The notes under the pieces were generated by a model. It ran no database searches and was not told the origin of the DNA. It saw only the letters and a list, made by a program, of their open reading frames with translations. A stretch of 64,000 nt of DNA from CAZLPW01 sp964561495 (GTDB lineage: Bacteria; Fidelibacterota; Marinisomatia; Marinisomatales; UBA1611): NCBI GenBank assembly GCA_964561495.1, contig CAZLPW010000002.1, positions 1-64,000 on the forward strand. The letters are read 5' to 3'. This document shows positions 36,840 through 45,982 of this stretch, piece by piece. Numbering within the stretch: position 1 is the stretch's first letter; each line of letters starts with the position of its first letter. The position numbers were made by a program, and so were the translations under genes.

Positions 36840-38981
36840 TTATTTTATAATTAAAAATTTTCCTTCTTTTATTATTCCAGTAATCTTGTCTTCAACAGTA
36901 AACAGATATAAACCTGATGCTGTAGCCTGATCATGCATCGTAACTAAATCCCAGGCATGTTCCCCACCAGACATGATAGGATTTTTCCGTTCATCAATAT
37001 TACTTATATCAGCTCCACGGTAAATATCATCATGCTGAATCACATTTACAAGGTCACCAGCGAGTGAGAATATACGAATCTCAGCTTTTTTTGGCAGACC
37101 CCTAAACCAAATCATTTTATCTCGACTACTGTAGCCATCCCAAACCGCCTGCCCCCTGTAGGGATTCGGATATACAGTTGGCTCCCAACTGTCACCGCTC
37201 ACTGAGGGTTGACCAGAATAAAGATAAACACGATTACTGTAGATAGAACTTTCCAAGCTGCCCAGATTTGCGTCTGGATCGCCTTGGTCATAAGCAGTAA
37301 CAGAATAATAATTTAACCATCCATCTTTAACCCCTTCATTTATAAAACGGTAATGATAAAAATTTGAATCAATTTCTATACTATCAGGATCTCCATATTG
37401 GTTCTTAATCTGAATATTATCAAAACCTGTATTGTAACCAATCTCATTTCTAATATCAAACTCCCCAAGAAGGCTAAACTCCCCAAGTGATTCATTAGCT
37501 GTTTTCCTTGCCCCATAAACTTTATACCCTTCAAAGTCTTCTGTCTGGCTTATTGGATCTAAAAATGATTCTGCATTGTTTTTCCAATAAAGTGTTACCT
37601 TATTTGATTCCACAGCAATTTTCATATCTGGTGTTGGGGGTGGCGCAGGTAATATATAACGATCCATCTTCTGGTTATCGTTTTTATCCTCACCATCATC
37701 TAGCTTATTATTCCGGTTCTTGTCTTCTCCATCATAGGCTTTTTGTGCCCAATCATAGTTGACATATAAATTCCCCCTTCTATCGGGAGAGTCTCCACTA
37801 GCCCCAGATACCCATCTTGCACAAACAACAGTAAACGCTATAGCACATGAATCACCAGGAGCCAAGGTCCAGGATGTGGAGTCTGGGTTTCTAGGATCAG
37901 ATCCTATTGGCCCACCAGAGACAAGAAAGAGCCAGCTGTTTTCAGCTGACGGGTAACCCTCACTTGTATACTCTGGGCCAGTCCCCTTGGGTACAGATGA
38001 GCTTAGCTTTTCATATCGAGCATTATCATCAACAGGCATACTGTATGATGGATAGCTACTATTATTTGAATTTGTCCATACCCACTGATTATAGTATGTC
38101 CTGAAATTTTTCATCGGGATACTTCCACCTAGGATTGATACACCAACATAAGATTCGGCCCAGCCATCATCACCATCAGCATCATATTGATATGCAATAT
38201 CTCTAGAAAACCCCATCTGGTCAACAGATTGATCAAAACCATCTAGATTATCATACCAAGTAAATCCACCACCAGGGGTGTAATAATCAGTATAATTAAA
38301 ATTTGCAACGGATGGATCCACCCATATCCCAGCATAAATATTATGAATAGTATCAGAAGAAATATTTTTAAAATTATAGTTCATAATCACGAATGCATCT
38401 GCATAAGAATAGTTCCAGCTATAAGATTCCAGGTGAATATCTAAGCCCAAGGGGCTATGATTTGAAATCCCTTGCGCATCAGAAGAACTGACTCCATAGT
38501 CTTTGAAATCAATAATTAGATCTTGGTGTGATATAGCATAAGGAGAATAATATTGAGCCATAGAGTCTTGAGTTGTTGAAGAGATAGAAGATCGTATTTT
38601 GATCTGATCATCAGCAAAAAATTCAAACCCCTCATCTCCTGATTCAAAAACACCGTCTACGATAGCAGTTGAGACTCTCCTCTGCCCATTGACAATCCCA
38701 CCCACCCATAATCCAGCATAAGAAAAATGTTCCACCTGCTCTCTCTTCGTCTCTGTATACTGTTTATACTCACAGGAGGGATGTATACTCCCATCTTCCA
38801 TCCTATTCCATCCGTTACCTAAAATTCCAAAGTTGGTAATTGTTAACCCTAACTGTCCTACTGAGCTATACTTGTCATACTGATCCTGAGCAGTGGCCCT
38901 AAAAACTGTCCGAGTTCCATTTGTTCTTTGTCCCGATAAAATTCCTAAAAAAATAAATGCGACTGATAAGTACTTTATCAT
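36840..38981 (-). CDS. Secreted T9SS cargo protein with Asp-rich EF-hand/dockerin-like insert
   Basis: 713 residues with a signal peptide (FIFLGILSG, then Gln). Residues about 25-400 contain Trp/Tyr-rich beta-structure with no named family. Around residues 415-440 two similar segments, 'DGEDKNRNNKLD' and 'DGEDKNDNQKMD', repeat in tandem and look like calcium-binding loops. An FN3-like domain follows ('KIAVESNKVTLYWKNNAESF'). The C-terminus is a sorting tail of the variant form 'VYPNPYRG', ending 'GIIKEGKFLIIK'. The start overlaps the upstream gene by four bases. The function is unknown; an adhesin or surface-layer role is a guess. Confidence 0.75.
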   Translation of the reverse strand: MIKYLSVAFIFLGILSGQRTNGTRTVFRATAQDQYDKYSSVGQLGLTITNFGILGNGWNRMEDGSIHPSCEYKQYTETKREQVEHFSYAGLWVGGIVNGQRRVSTAIVDGVFESGDEGFEFFADDQIKIRSSISSTTQDSMAQYYSPYAISHQDLIIDFKDYGVSSSDAQGISNHSPLGLDIHLESYSWNYSYADAFVIMNYNFKNISSDTIHNIYAGIWVDPSVANFNYTDYYTPGGGFTWYDNLDGFDQSVDQMGFSRDIAYQYDADGDDGWAESYVGVSILGGSIPMKNFRTYYNQWVWTNSNNSSYPSYSMPVDDNARYEKLSSSVPKGTGPEYTSEGYPSAENSWLFLVSGGPIGSDPRNPDSTSWTLAPGDSCAIAFTVVCARWVSGASGDSPDRRGNLYVNYDWAQKAYDGEDKNRNNKLDDGEDKNDNQKMDRYILPAPPPTPDMKIAVESNKVTLYWKNNAESFLDPISQTEDFEGYKVYGARKTANESLGEFSLLGEFDIRNEIGYNTGFDNIQIKNQYGDPDSIEIDSNFYHYRFINEGVKDGWLNYYSVTAYDQGDPDANLGSLESSIYSNRVYLYSGQPSVSGDSWEPTVYPNPYRGQAVWDGYSSRDKMIWFRGLPKKAEIRIFSLAGDLVNVIQHDDIYRGADISNIDERKNPIMSGGEHAWDLVTMHDQATASGLYLFTVEDKITGIIKEGKFLIIK

Positions 38982-40735
38982 TTTAGATATAATACTTTTT
39001 TAATATTTACCTCGTTTAGCCCTTCCATCTTAAGTATATATATACCAGATGAGTTATTTTTCGCATTCCAATGAAAATTATAACTCCCAGGATTTAGATT
39101 CCTTTCAAATAATTTTTCAACAAATAATCCTTTTATAGTATAGACCCTGACTGAATAATCTCCTGGCCTGGATATATTATATACAATTCTAGTTGTTGAA
39201 TTAAATGGATTTGGAAAAGCTCCAATAAGACCAAAACTCCTTGGAAAACTTTTGATATTATTTTCTACATATAAATTTTGCCAATCAGTCCCAGGTGTCC
39301 CATAGTCTCCATTTCCATATTGTAATTCAGACGAATACCAATTCTCATAGATGCTATTATCTAGATCAGGGTCATGGACTTCCATGGAAACGCCACCCTC
39401 ATACGCCCAAGAGTTTGTATAATGAACTTCATCCAATATCGCACCAGAGCTATCCATTAAAATAATTTCATCATTACTTGATAGGGTAAAATTACTGTAT
39501 TGATAACCAACGCTAATTCCACCATTTAGGTCCTCATTACTATTCCTCGCCAAAACGAAATATTGTCCTGGTTCTACCATAATATCTAAATCTTCACCTT
39601 CAATTATATGATAATCATTATCAAGATCTTTTATTATCCATCCATGAATATTAATACTTGTATCAGTTGAGTTATAAATCTCAAACCATTCTCCATAGGA
39701 ATCAGAAACTGCAGATGGATCTGGCATTACCTCTGTTATTGAAACACCAGAAAGACCATAGATCAAATCATTAAAAAATAGATCCATATAGATTGGAAGG
39801 TGATCAGATGCATCATGTAAGGCATCCGCTATTTCATTACTCACTGATGCATTATTACCACTATTTATTGCCTGATTAAAGTGACTTCCATCATTACCAA
39901 ATGTTTCATATGAATCTTCTATATAATATATATCTGATGAATCGCTAAGAAGTGAAGAAGAAACAAACAACCAGTCAAAACGATCATCCATTCCACCAGG
40001 CGCACCACCACCAAAACTAGTCGTTCTAGGTGACTGAGTATGAACATCAGCAAAAGATGAATTGTTATGCCAGTTCCCGATCCGATTGATCGGATCATAT
40101 AGCCTTCCATTATTATTTTCAGTTGAACCAGTTAACATTTCGAATGCTGGTTCTGACGATTGATTATTCGAATAAATATTAAAATCTCCAGCAACAATAA
40201 AATAGTTCTCATTTAATTCATTCAAATAACTCCTAAGCACGGTAGCTTCTTCAAGCCTTTGCGCTGCATTTGATTGACCTGAACTCGCCTTGAAATGCAC
40301 TCCATATATATATATATCCTTCCCAGAAGTATTGTGAATTATTTTCCATTCGATCACATCCCTCGTTCCAGATGTTTGAGCAGTATTAACTTCAGATGTA
40401 CTAATAAAAGAAAAAAGATCCTGACGATAATAAAGCGCAATATCTTGAGAAGCGGTTTGATTAATAAAACTCGCACCCGCCCAAATATCTGGTTCAATCT
40501 GATCAAGAACATCAGATTTAAAATGAGAAAATCCTGTCTGCCCAGACACCTCTTGTACAACAATTAAATCTGGTTCAATAATACTTATTATAGATCTAAA
40601 ATCACCTTCGCGATCATTTTCATCTTCAAAATTCAAAAGATTATAGGTCATAATTCTAACTGTACTTGCTTGTAATGAGCAGATCGATAAAAGAATAATA
40701 AATACCAAAAAATAATTTTTAATCAATAGTCGCAT
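38978..40735 (-). CDS. Secreted endonuclease/exonuclease/phosphatase with lamin-tail domain and T9SS tail
   Basis: About 585 residues: signal peptide (YFLVFIILLSICSLQAS); an EEP (DNase I-like) domain at about residues 25-320 with 'IMTYNLLNF', 'LIVVQEVSG' (metal-binding Glu), 'HFKASSGQ', 'FIVAGDFNIY' and 'ASDHLPIYMDL' (catalytic Asp-His); a lamin-tail domain at about 330-470 ('GEWFEIYNSTDTSINIHGW'); and a type A sorting tail ('GAFPNPFNSTTRIVYN' to 'NIKKVLYLK'). All key EEP residues appear present, so it is likely an extracellular nuclease or phosphodiesterase used for nucleic-acid or phosphate scavenging. I chose the ATG at 40735 over a TTG at 40747. Confidence 0.85.
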   Translation of the reverse strand: MRLLIKNYFLVFIILLSICSLQASTVRIMTYNLLNFEDENDREGDFRSIISIIEPDLIVVQEVSGQTGFSHFKSDVLDQIEPDIWAGASFINQTASQDIALYYRQDLFSFISTSEVNTAQTSGTRDVIEWKIIHNTSGKDIYIYGVHFKASSGQSNAAQRLEEATVLRSYLNELNENYFIVAGDFNIYSNNQSSEPAFEMLTGSTENNNGRLYDPINRIGNWHNNSSFADVHTQSPRTTSFGGGAPGGMDDRFDWLFVSSSLLSDSSDIYYIEDSYETFGNDGSHFNQAINSGNNASVSNEIADALHDASDHLPIYMDLFFNDLIYGLSGVSITEVMPDPSAVSDSYGEWFEIYNSTDTSINIHGWIIKDLDNDYHIIEGEDLDIMVEPGQYFVLARNSNEDLNGGISVGYQYSNFTLSSNDEIILMDSSGAILDEVHYTNSWAYEGGVSMEVHDPDLDNSIYENWYSSELQYGNGDYGTPGTDWQNLYVENNIKSFPRSFGLIGAFPNPFNSTTRIVYNISRPGDYSVRVYTIKGLFVEKLFERNLNPGSYNFHWNAKNNSSGIYILKMEGLNEVNIKKVLYLK

Positions 40736-41696
40736 TAATCCTGCCAATAGTAAAATTATTATGGTTTTTTAAAGAAATCTCGCTATAATTCTTCAAACTC
40801 AGTTTTTCTGAATTACTTAAAAGGCCTAAATAATCTAATACTTTCATCGTTGCAGGGGAAAGCGCCCTAAAATTTCCATCCAATACCTTTAGAGCAATAC
40901 CAATACATCCTCTGTCAGGAACACGCACCGAAACTCCTCTAATGGCCTCACCGCCAATCTTAGTTACTGCTTTTCCATTTAGTGCCTTAATAAAATCCGT
41001 ATCAAACCCCCCAGTTCCAGAAATTAGAAAAGGAAACTCAACCATAGAATCATAAGCAATATTTAATTCTTTAAACCTAGATGATCCAAAAATTTGATAT
41101 AGATTAGCCATTTCTTTTAGCGTTAAAAAAGGTGTCGGAGCCGAACAACCATCAATACTAGTTGAAATTTTATTCCGATCTGTATATTCTTTAAGTAAAG
41201 AAAAAATATTTTTTTGCACAGGATGATTTTTTTTAATGTAACCACTGGTACTTCCCACTAAATGCATAGCCAAAGCAAGCATCCCTGCATGCTTCCCACT
41301 GCAGTTGTTGTGAATAGCATGGGCAGACATTTTTTTTTGAACTAATTCCCTTCGACTTGATTGATCTGAAGGATAGTGTGCACCACATTCAAATTCATCA
41401 ATATTAAGGCCAAGATAATCCATCATTTCTTTTGCAGTTTCAACATGCATTGGCTCTCCACGATGAGATGCGCACATTAATGCAATATGTTTTTTTGAAA
41501 ATCCAGCTGCCTTAGTAGCTCCCAATTTAATAGCAGCAGCAGCCTGAAATGGCTTAAAGGCAGACCGAAAACACGTATAATAATCTGGATCTCCAGAAGA
41601 AAAGATTATTTCTCCCTTATTATCTACTGCTACAGCGTATACAGTATGAATACTTTCAATATATTCACCTCGTTTTACTTTACAATTAATTAACAC
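40719..41696 (-). CDS. L-asparaginase, Rhizobium etli type (class 3)
   Basis: A 325-residue protein matching the asparaginase family typified by R. etli ReAV, unrelated to E. coli AnsA/AnsB. Visible motifs are 'FRSAFKPFQAAAA' (the paired Ser and Lys), 'CASHRGEPMHV', 'NCSGKHAGMLALA' (Cys and Ser near the metal site), 'SIDGCSAPTPFL' and 'GTGGFDTDF'. It hydrolyses asparagine to aspartate and ammonia. No signal peptide is present, so it acts in the cytoplasm, which is unexpected for a gene within a secretion operon. It overlaps both neighbours (11 and 17 bases). Confidence 0.85.
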   Translation of the reverse strand: MLINCKVKRGEYIESIHTVYAVAVDNKGEIIFSSGDPDYYTCFRSAFKPFQAAAAIKLGATKAAGFSKKHIALMCASHRGEPMHVETAKEMMDYLGLNIDEFECGAHYPSDQSSRRELVQKKMSAHAIHNNCSGKHAGMLALAMHLVGSTSGYIKKNHPVQKNIFSLLKEYTDRNKISTSIDGCSAPTPFLTLKEMANLYQIFGSSRFKELNIAYDSMVEFPFLISGTGGFDTDFIKALNGKAVTKIGGEAIRGVSVRVPDRGCIGIALKVLDGNFRALSPATMKVLDYLGLLSNSEKLSLKNYSEISLKNHNNFTIGRINATID

Positions 41697-42549
41697 TATT
41701 TACTGCAATTATTTTTGATACATTCTCAAACACAAAGCCCTCATTAATTAGGTCTGGTATTTTTATTCTAAGGACCTCAAGAGTGCTCTTCTTTACATGT
41801 CCTATCCCGATAGCATACCCATCGCGTTCTGCAATATTGGCTAGAGACTCTAACTGGGCCATGATTTTCTCTTCTTCAGAATCATTATCAAGAAACACAT
41901 TCCTTTGTGCAAACGGGATACGCCATGAACGCATAACTTTTTCAGCAACGGTTTCAGGTGTAGTCCTGCTATCAACAAAAAATTTGTTTTCTTCTTTAAG
42001 CACTTCAGCAATAAAATTCATGAGCCTAAAATCCGATGTTGCCACTGATCCTTGGTGATTATTCATCCCTATAGCCTGAGGGATCTGTTTAAATGCAGCT
42101 TTTATTCTTTCTCTAACTATAATTGAATCCGAATTTCTTAGTAAAATAAAATTTTCTTCTCCTTTATTATTTCCAGAATTTTCCATTGGCATATGGATAA
42201 TTATTTCAAACCCTTTTTCTGAAGCCTTATTTGAAAAAGAAGTACTATGAGCATGGCCAGGAATTACTGCACATGTTATTTTTATATTTAGATTTAAAAA
42301 ACCATCTGATATTTCATCATTTCTATAACCAAAATCATCAATGATTAAAACTATTTTACCTTTTATATTTTCAGGTTTTTCATTCGAATGTTTTTTTTCT
42401 TCAACTAGAGGAACCTGATCTTCAATTAACTCTTTTGATTTAAGACTCATCGGCTCTTCAATAGATATTCTTTTTATAAGCACAAGAAGTATTACTATAA
42501 CTAAAAGCAAAAAATAAATAACAGGAGTACGAAAATCTAATCTATTCAT
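41686..42549 (-). CDS. Divergent polysaccharide deacetylase family protein
   Basis: A 287-residue protein with an N-terminal membrane anchor (IYFLLLVIVILLVLI) and a basic/acidic linker, followed by the divergent polysaccharide deacetylase domain (PF04748 type): 'IVLIIDDFGYRN', 'ITCAVIPGHAHSTS', 'EIIIHMPMEN', 'GMNNHQGSVATSD', 'FFVDSRTTPETVA' and 'GYAIGIGHVKKSTLEVL'. The conserved Asp and His residues are in place. Relatives lie near cell-wall hydrolases and are thought to act in the periplasm; the substrate is unknown. The stop overlaps the asparaginase start by 11 bases. Confidence 0.85.
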   Translation of the reverse strand: MNRLDFRTPVIYFLLLVIVILLVLIKRISIEEPMSLKSKELIEDQVPLVEEKKHSNEKPENIKGKIVLIIDDFGYRNDEISDGFLNLNIKITCAVIPGHAHSTSFSNKASEKGFEIIIHMPMENSGNNKGEENFILLRNSDSIIVRERIKAAFKQIPQAIGMNNHQGSVATSDFRLMNFIAEVLKEENKFFVDSRTTPETVAEKVMRSWRIPFAQRNVFLDNDSEEEKIMAQLESLANIAERDGYAIGIGHVKKSTLEVLRIKIPDLINEGFVFENVSKIIAVNSVN

Positions 42550-43412
42550 GGTAGCGGTATATCCAAAGATATTGATTGAGGATAACCAATGTTTTGAGAT
42601 CCAAATCTAATTCCATAACGAATACTATAGCCCCTGGATTCTAAACCAAAACCAGTCGAAGAGGTAAAAACATCCTGATTAAAAGATGATCCAGCCATAA
42701 TAATTAAAGATTTCCAACGAAACATATTTCCCAAACAAAATTGATATTTAGCAGAAAACTTATTCCACTCTATTGTTGCATAAATATTATCAACATAGTT
42801 TTTGAAACGAATTTTTTTTTCAAACCCCACCAAAACCCTTGTTGGTAGATCTGGTTTTTCCAATTCAAACTTAGATATGGTGCCTATATTAATTACTGAA
42901 AAACCTATCGAAAAAGACTTGCTAAAACGATGCAAATACCCTCCCCCTAATGTATACCCATCTGCGCTTTGATTCAAAATTCCCATTCGTATTCTCGAAA
43001 AAGAAAATCCATATGCACCTCGTCTAATATCATATGAAAATCCTATAGTTGCAGAAAAGCCGAATGCTGAAAAATATGCTAATGGTTTGTCAACAGGCTT
43101 GTTGTCTCTAAGCTCAAGATCAGATAGGTCAGTATGGTCTACACGAATATGAAGAGTGCGAGTTTTAAATCTTTGGTTATATGATATATGGGAATTTGAT
43201 GCACCTCCAAACCATGAACCTTGCGAAATGGAAAATTTCGGATTGGATTTTGGCGCATTATAAAGTGCAGGATTAACAGAAGAATAAAAAGATGAAGCGG
43301 GATGACTCCCTATCGCAAGCTCTTGAGCTGTTGAGGGTAAGGTTAAAAACTGAGTACCAACGGCTAAAATTGGCGTTAGACTTATTTGCCATATTTTAAA
43401 AACGAAACGCAT
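42546..43412 (-). CDS. PorV/PorQ-like outer-membrane barrel protein
   Basis: A 288-residue protein with an N-terminal hydrophobic leader, then 'FLTLPSTAQELAIGSHPASS' and 'SVNPALYNAP', a diverged form of the PorV/PorQ opening (FLNI-x-SAR-x-x-GMG and NPA). Barrel strands follow ('TIGFSYDIRRGAYGFSFSRI', 'YTLGGGYLHRFSKSFSIGFS'). Its start overlaps the frameshifted PorV-like gene by 17 bases. It is shorter than PorV of about 330-400 residues. Proteins of this shape in the T9SS (PorQ, PorV, PorP) help cargo release or attachment; which role applies here cannot be told. Confidence 0.6.
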   Translation of the reverse strand: MRFVFKIWQISLTPILAVGTQFLTLPSTAQELAIGSHPASSFYSSVNPALYNAPKSNPKFSISQGSWFGGASNSHISYNQRFKTRTLHIRVDHTDLSDLELRDNKPVDKPLAYFSAFGFSATIGFSYDIRRGAYGFSFSRIRMGILNQSADGYTLGGGYLHRFSKSFSIGFSVINIGTISKFELEKPDLPTRVLVGFEKKIRFKNYVDNIYATIEWNKFSAKYQFCLGNMFRWKSLIIMAGSSFNQDVFTSSTGFGLESRGYSIRYGIRFGSQNIGYPQSISLDIPLP

Positions 43413-44312
43413 AAGAAATCGTATGTGCTCCTTGCGATGCCCAGTCTATGGAGAAAGAATAATCTAAATGTGAATCAAACGGACGTATCATTTCATACTG
43501 ATAGCCAAAACCAAATCCAATCCTATTATTACCAAAACCACCTCTGATTTTATACTGATCTTGTAGAACATATTCTAAACCTGCCCTTGGAAGAAAGCCC
43601 ATATAGGTATCATGATCAGTAATAATACCTATGTCACCCACTAAAAGAAGGCCGTCAAATTCTGCTCTGGAACCAATTTTATATATAGTTGGGAACTCAT
43701 CTTTATAGGGACTGCCCATAGAAAACACATCATTGGTATTCCACTGATAATTTGAACTCATATCTTGAACCATAATTCCAATAGTATTACTATCCCCAGT
43801 TTTAATCAAAAAACCAATATCAAATCCAATTCCAGAACCAGTCAACTGATCGTCCAAAGTAATCGGCAATTCATTGCGTAATATTTTAATATTTGAACCA
43901 AAAGATAACCACGGTAAAACCCGTATCGCAAAAGTAACCATAAAAGCATATTCTCCTGTCTGCATAATCTCTGTTTTCTCACCTGCACTGGTACATTTGT
44001 AACCCCTGAATTAATTACGGACAAACCTAGACCAGCAGTAGGTGGAAGAGGGAAAGCAATACTTGTTGCCGCTACCCTACGATCCAGGGTCATATTAGAA
44101 TAGGTAAAGCCAACTTCTCTTTCAATTAAAAATGCTGCCCACGCTGGATTGTTGAAAACAGCAAATCCGTGATCAACATCGGCTGTAAAACCACCACCCA
44201 TCGCGTGAGAACGAGATGTCATCCCCATCCTCAAAAATCCGCCAGAAAAGCCAGCCCAATCTTGAGCACTAATCAAAGAAATAAAAATTAAAAAGAAAAT
44301 AAAAATCTTCAT
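43396..44312 (-). pseudogene. PorV-like outer-membrane protein with a single-base frameshift
   Basis: The N-terminal part in one frame begins with a signal peptide (FFLIFISLISA, then Gln) and the PorV signature 'GMTSRSHAMGGGFTADVDHG' and 'FNNPAWAAF', and ends near 'GVTNVPVQ'. The rest continues in another frame from 'GEKTEIMQTGEYAFMVTFAI' to 'GAHTISYAFRF'. The frames switch between about 43980 and 44000. The total of 917 bases is one base short of 306 codons, so one missing base explains it. Either the gene is damaged or the assembly lost a base. I chose the ATG at 44312, which overlaps the upstream stop (TAATG). Confidence 0.75.
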
Positions 44313-45982
44313 TATTTTACTAAAATAAATTTTACCCACTTCATATTCATAGTTTTATCTTGAGTTGACGAATAATTAAGACTAGCAAAATACACCCCAT
44401 TAGCAACATGGTTTCCATCTTGACCTCGTCCATTCCATTTTATTGCACCTCTATAATCCTCTAGGTTATAATTATTTTTGTAAACTTTTTCCATAGCAAA
44501 ATTATAAACATTCAAATCTAACTTTTCACTAGTTATGGTCCCTGTATGAAACCTAATAAATCCATCACCATCCATTTGATTATGAATTCTAGGAGAGAAT
44601 GGATTGGGGTAAGCATAAATTTCCTGACTATTAAAATCAGCCTGAAATATTGACCAATCAGAACCATGAACGTCACTTGAAAGCGCAACCCCATCAGGAG
44701 TCCCAAGCCAAATTCTAATTGAATCTCTTCTTTTATCTATCGTAGCAGTATACACAATATCACTTAAAATTTGCTTTTGTGATAACATAACCTGATCTAC
44801 CGCAGGGGCAAACCTAGCCCAATTTATTCCATCTATACTTTTCCAAAGTCCTGACTTTGATGAAACAAGGACCAATGAATCTTTTGATGAGATATTATAT
44901 ATCCTTTCACCGAGAAGAGCAGTTTCCCAAGTCTCTCCACCATCTCGAGTATAACTCAAACCCCTTTCTTCGCCTGGCGAATCTGCGTTAACAGTAGCCG
45001 CCCAAATAGTGATCTGCCCCATCCAATACTGCTTTGCTATTCCAACAACAAAATTTCCAGATAATCCGTTCTCAGGATATGAGTAGTGCTTCCAACGAAT
45101 GCATTCAATAGAATTATCATTAAACAATGTATCACGAACAATTAAACCCCGGTTAATACCATTGGCTGTTCCTACCCAAACCGTATCTCCGTAAGCGATA
45201 ACAGAAAATGCTTTATGGTTATGATTCCCACCATCAATTGGATCTCTGGGGTTTAAATAATAATCTTTTAAAACAAATGGGCCTTGGGTGGAATCGTATA
45301 AAGCATAACTACATAGATCTAACTCTGATTGGGAATCAAGTGGCAGCGGTATATGACGCCATTCATTCCTTGAAAAATTATAGTTTCTTAGACCCCCAGC
45401 CCAGCTTGCTGTCCAGAAATAATCTTTTGTTATACTCGCATCATACGTGACATTAGCCTGAGCAACTGTAACTGGTAATTTTTTAAATTGTCCAATTCCT
45501 CCTATAAGATCTATCGAATCTGGTTCACTGTCCATAGGCTGATCGAACAACTTCCAAACAATCGCATTTGTATCCTCAGCTGAGAAAGTAATAGCAAGTC
45601 CCAAACCCATCTGTATGTCTCCATCATCACCAGAAAATGCTACAAGCATCGTATCACCCAATACAGAAATTGAAGGAATACCACCCTGAGGTAATAAAAG
45701 TGATTCTTCGCCATCAGTAATTGAATCTAAAAAAGTTTTATAAGTTAAAACTCTACTCCCATCATGAACCGCTAAGCCCCTTCCAGTACCAAACCAAGTT
45801 AAGGAATCACCTAATAAACGAATTTCAGCAACCACATTACTTGATAAACCCTGTTGCACCAAAGAATCATTTAATTCTGTATTTAAAAAAAACCGGCCTG
45901 GAATAGTCTGGCTTTTTAAATATGTATTTGCTAAAAAACATATTATAAATAAAAGCTTAAGTGAATAATTAAATCTAGTCAT
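44312..45982 (-). CDS. Secreted T9SS cargo with beta-propeller-like repeats
   Basis: About 556 residues with a signal peptide (LLFIICFLANTYLKS, then Gln). The body contains Trp-rich repeats with Ser/Thr and Gly turns, such as 'LGDSLTWFGTGRGLAVHDGS', 'AYGDTVWVGTANGINRGLI' and 'YTRDGGETWETALLG', in the style of two-component-regulator or sortilin/YCF48-type propellers. The C-terminal 95 residues are a T9SS sorting tail ('IYAYPNPFSPRIH' to 'NMKWVKFILVK'), including the 'FRGAIKWNGRGQDG'-like turn (here YRGAIKWNGRGQDG). I chose the ATG at 45982; it overlaps the upstream lipoprotein by eight bases. Confidence 0.8.
   Translation of the reverse strand: MTRFNYSLKLLFIICFLANTYLKSQTIPGRFFLNTELNDSLVQQGLSSNVVAEIRLLGDSLTWFGTGRGLAVHDGSRVLTYKTFLDSITDGEESLLLPQGGIPSISVLGDTMLVAFSGDDGDIQMGLGLAITFSAEDTNAIVWKLFDQPMDSEPDSIDLIGGIGQFKKLPVTVAQANVTYDASITKDYFWTASWAGGLRNYNFSRNEWRHIPLPLDSQSELDLCSYALYDSTQGPFVLKDYYLNPRDPIDGGNHNHKAFSVIAYGDTVWVGTANGINRGLIVRDTLFNDNSIECIRWKHYSYPENGLSGNFVVGIAKQYWMGQITIWAATVNADSPGEERGLSYTRDGGETWETALLGERIYNISSKDSLVLVSSKSGLWKSIDGINWARFAPAVDQVMLSQKQILSDIVYTATIDKRRDSIRIWLGTPDGVALSSDVHGSDWSIFQADFNSQEIYAYPNPFSPRIHNQMDGDGFIRFHTGTITSEKLDLNVYNFAMEKVYKNNYNLEDYRGAIKWNGRGQDGNHVANGVYFASLNYSSTQDKTMNMKWVKFILVK

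Noticed and set aside
40295..40567. Open frames opposite the EEP nuclease gene
   Set aside because: They lie fully inside the well-supported nuclease domain and have no recognisable domain.
43980..44000. Programmed -1 frameshift in the PorV-like gene
   Set aside because: There is no classical slippery heptamer and no clear downstream structure; a missing base fits better.
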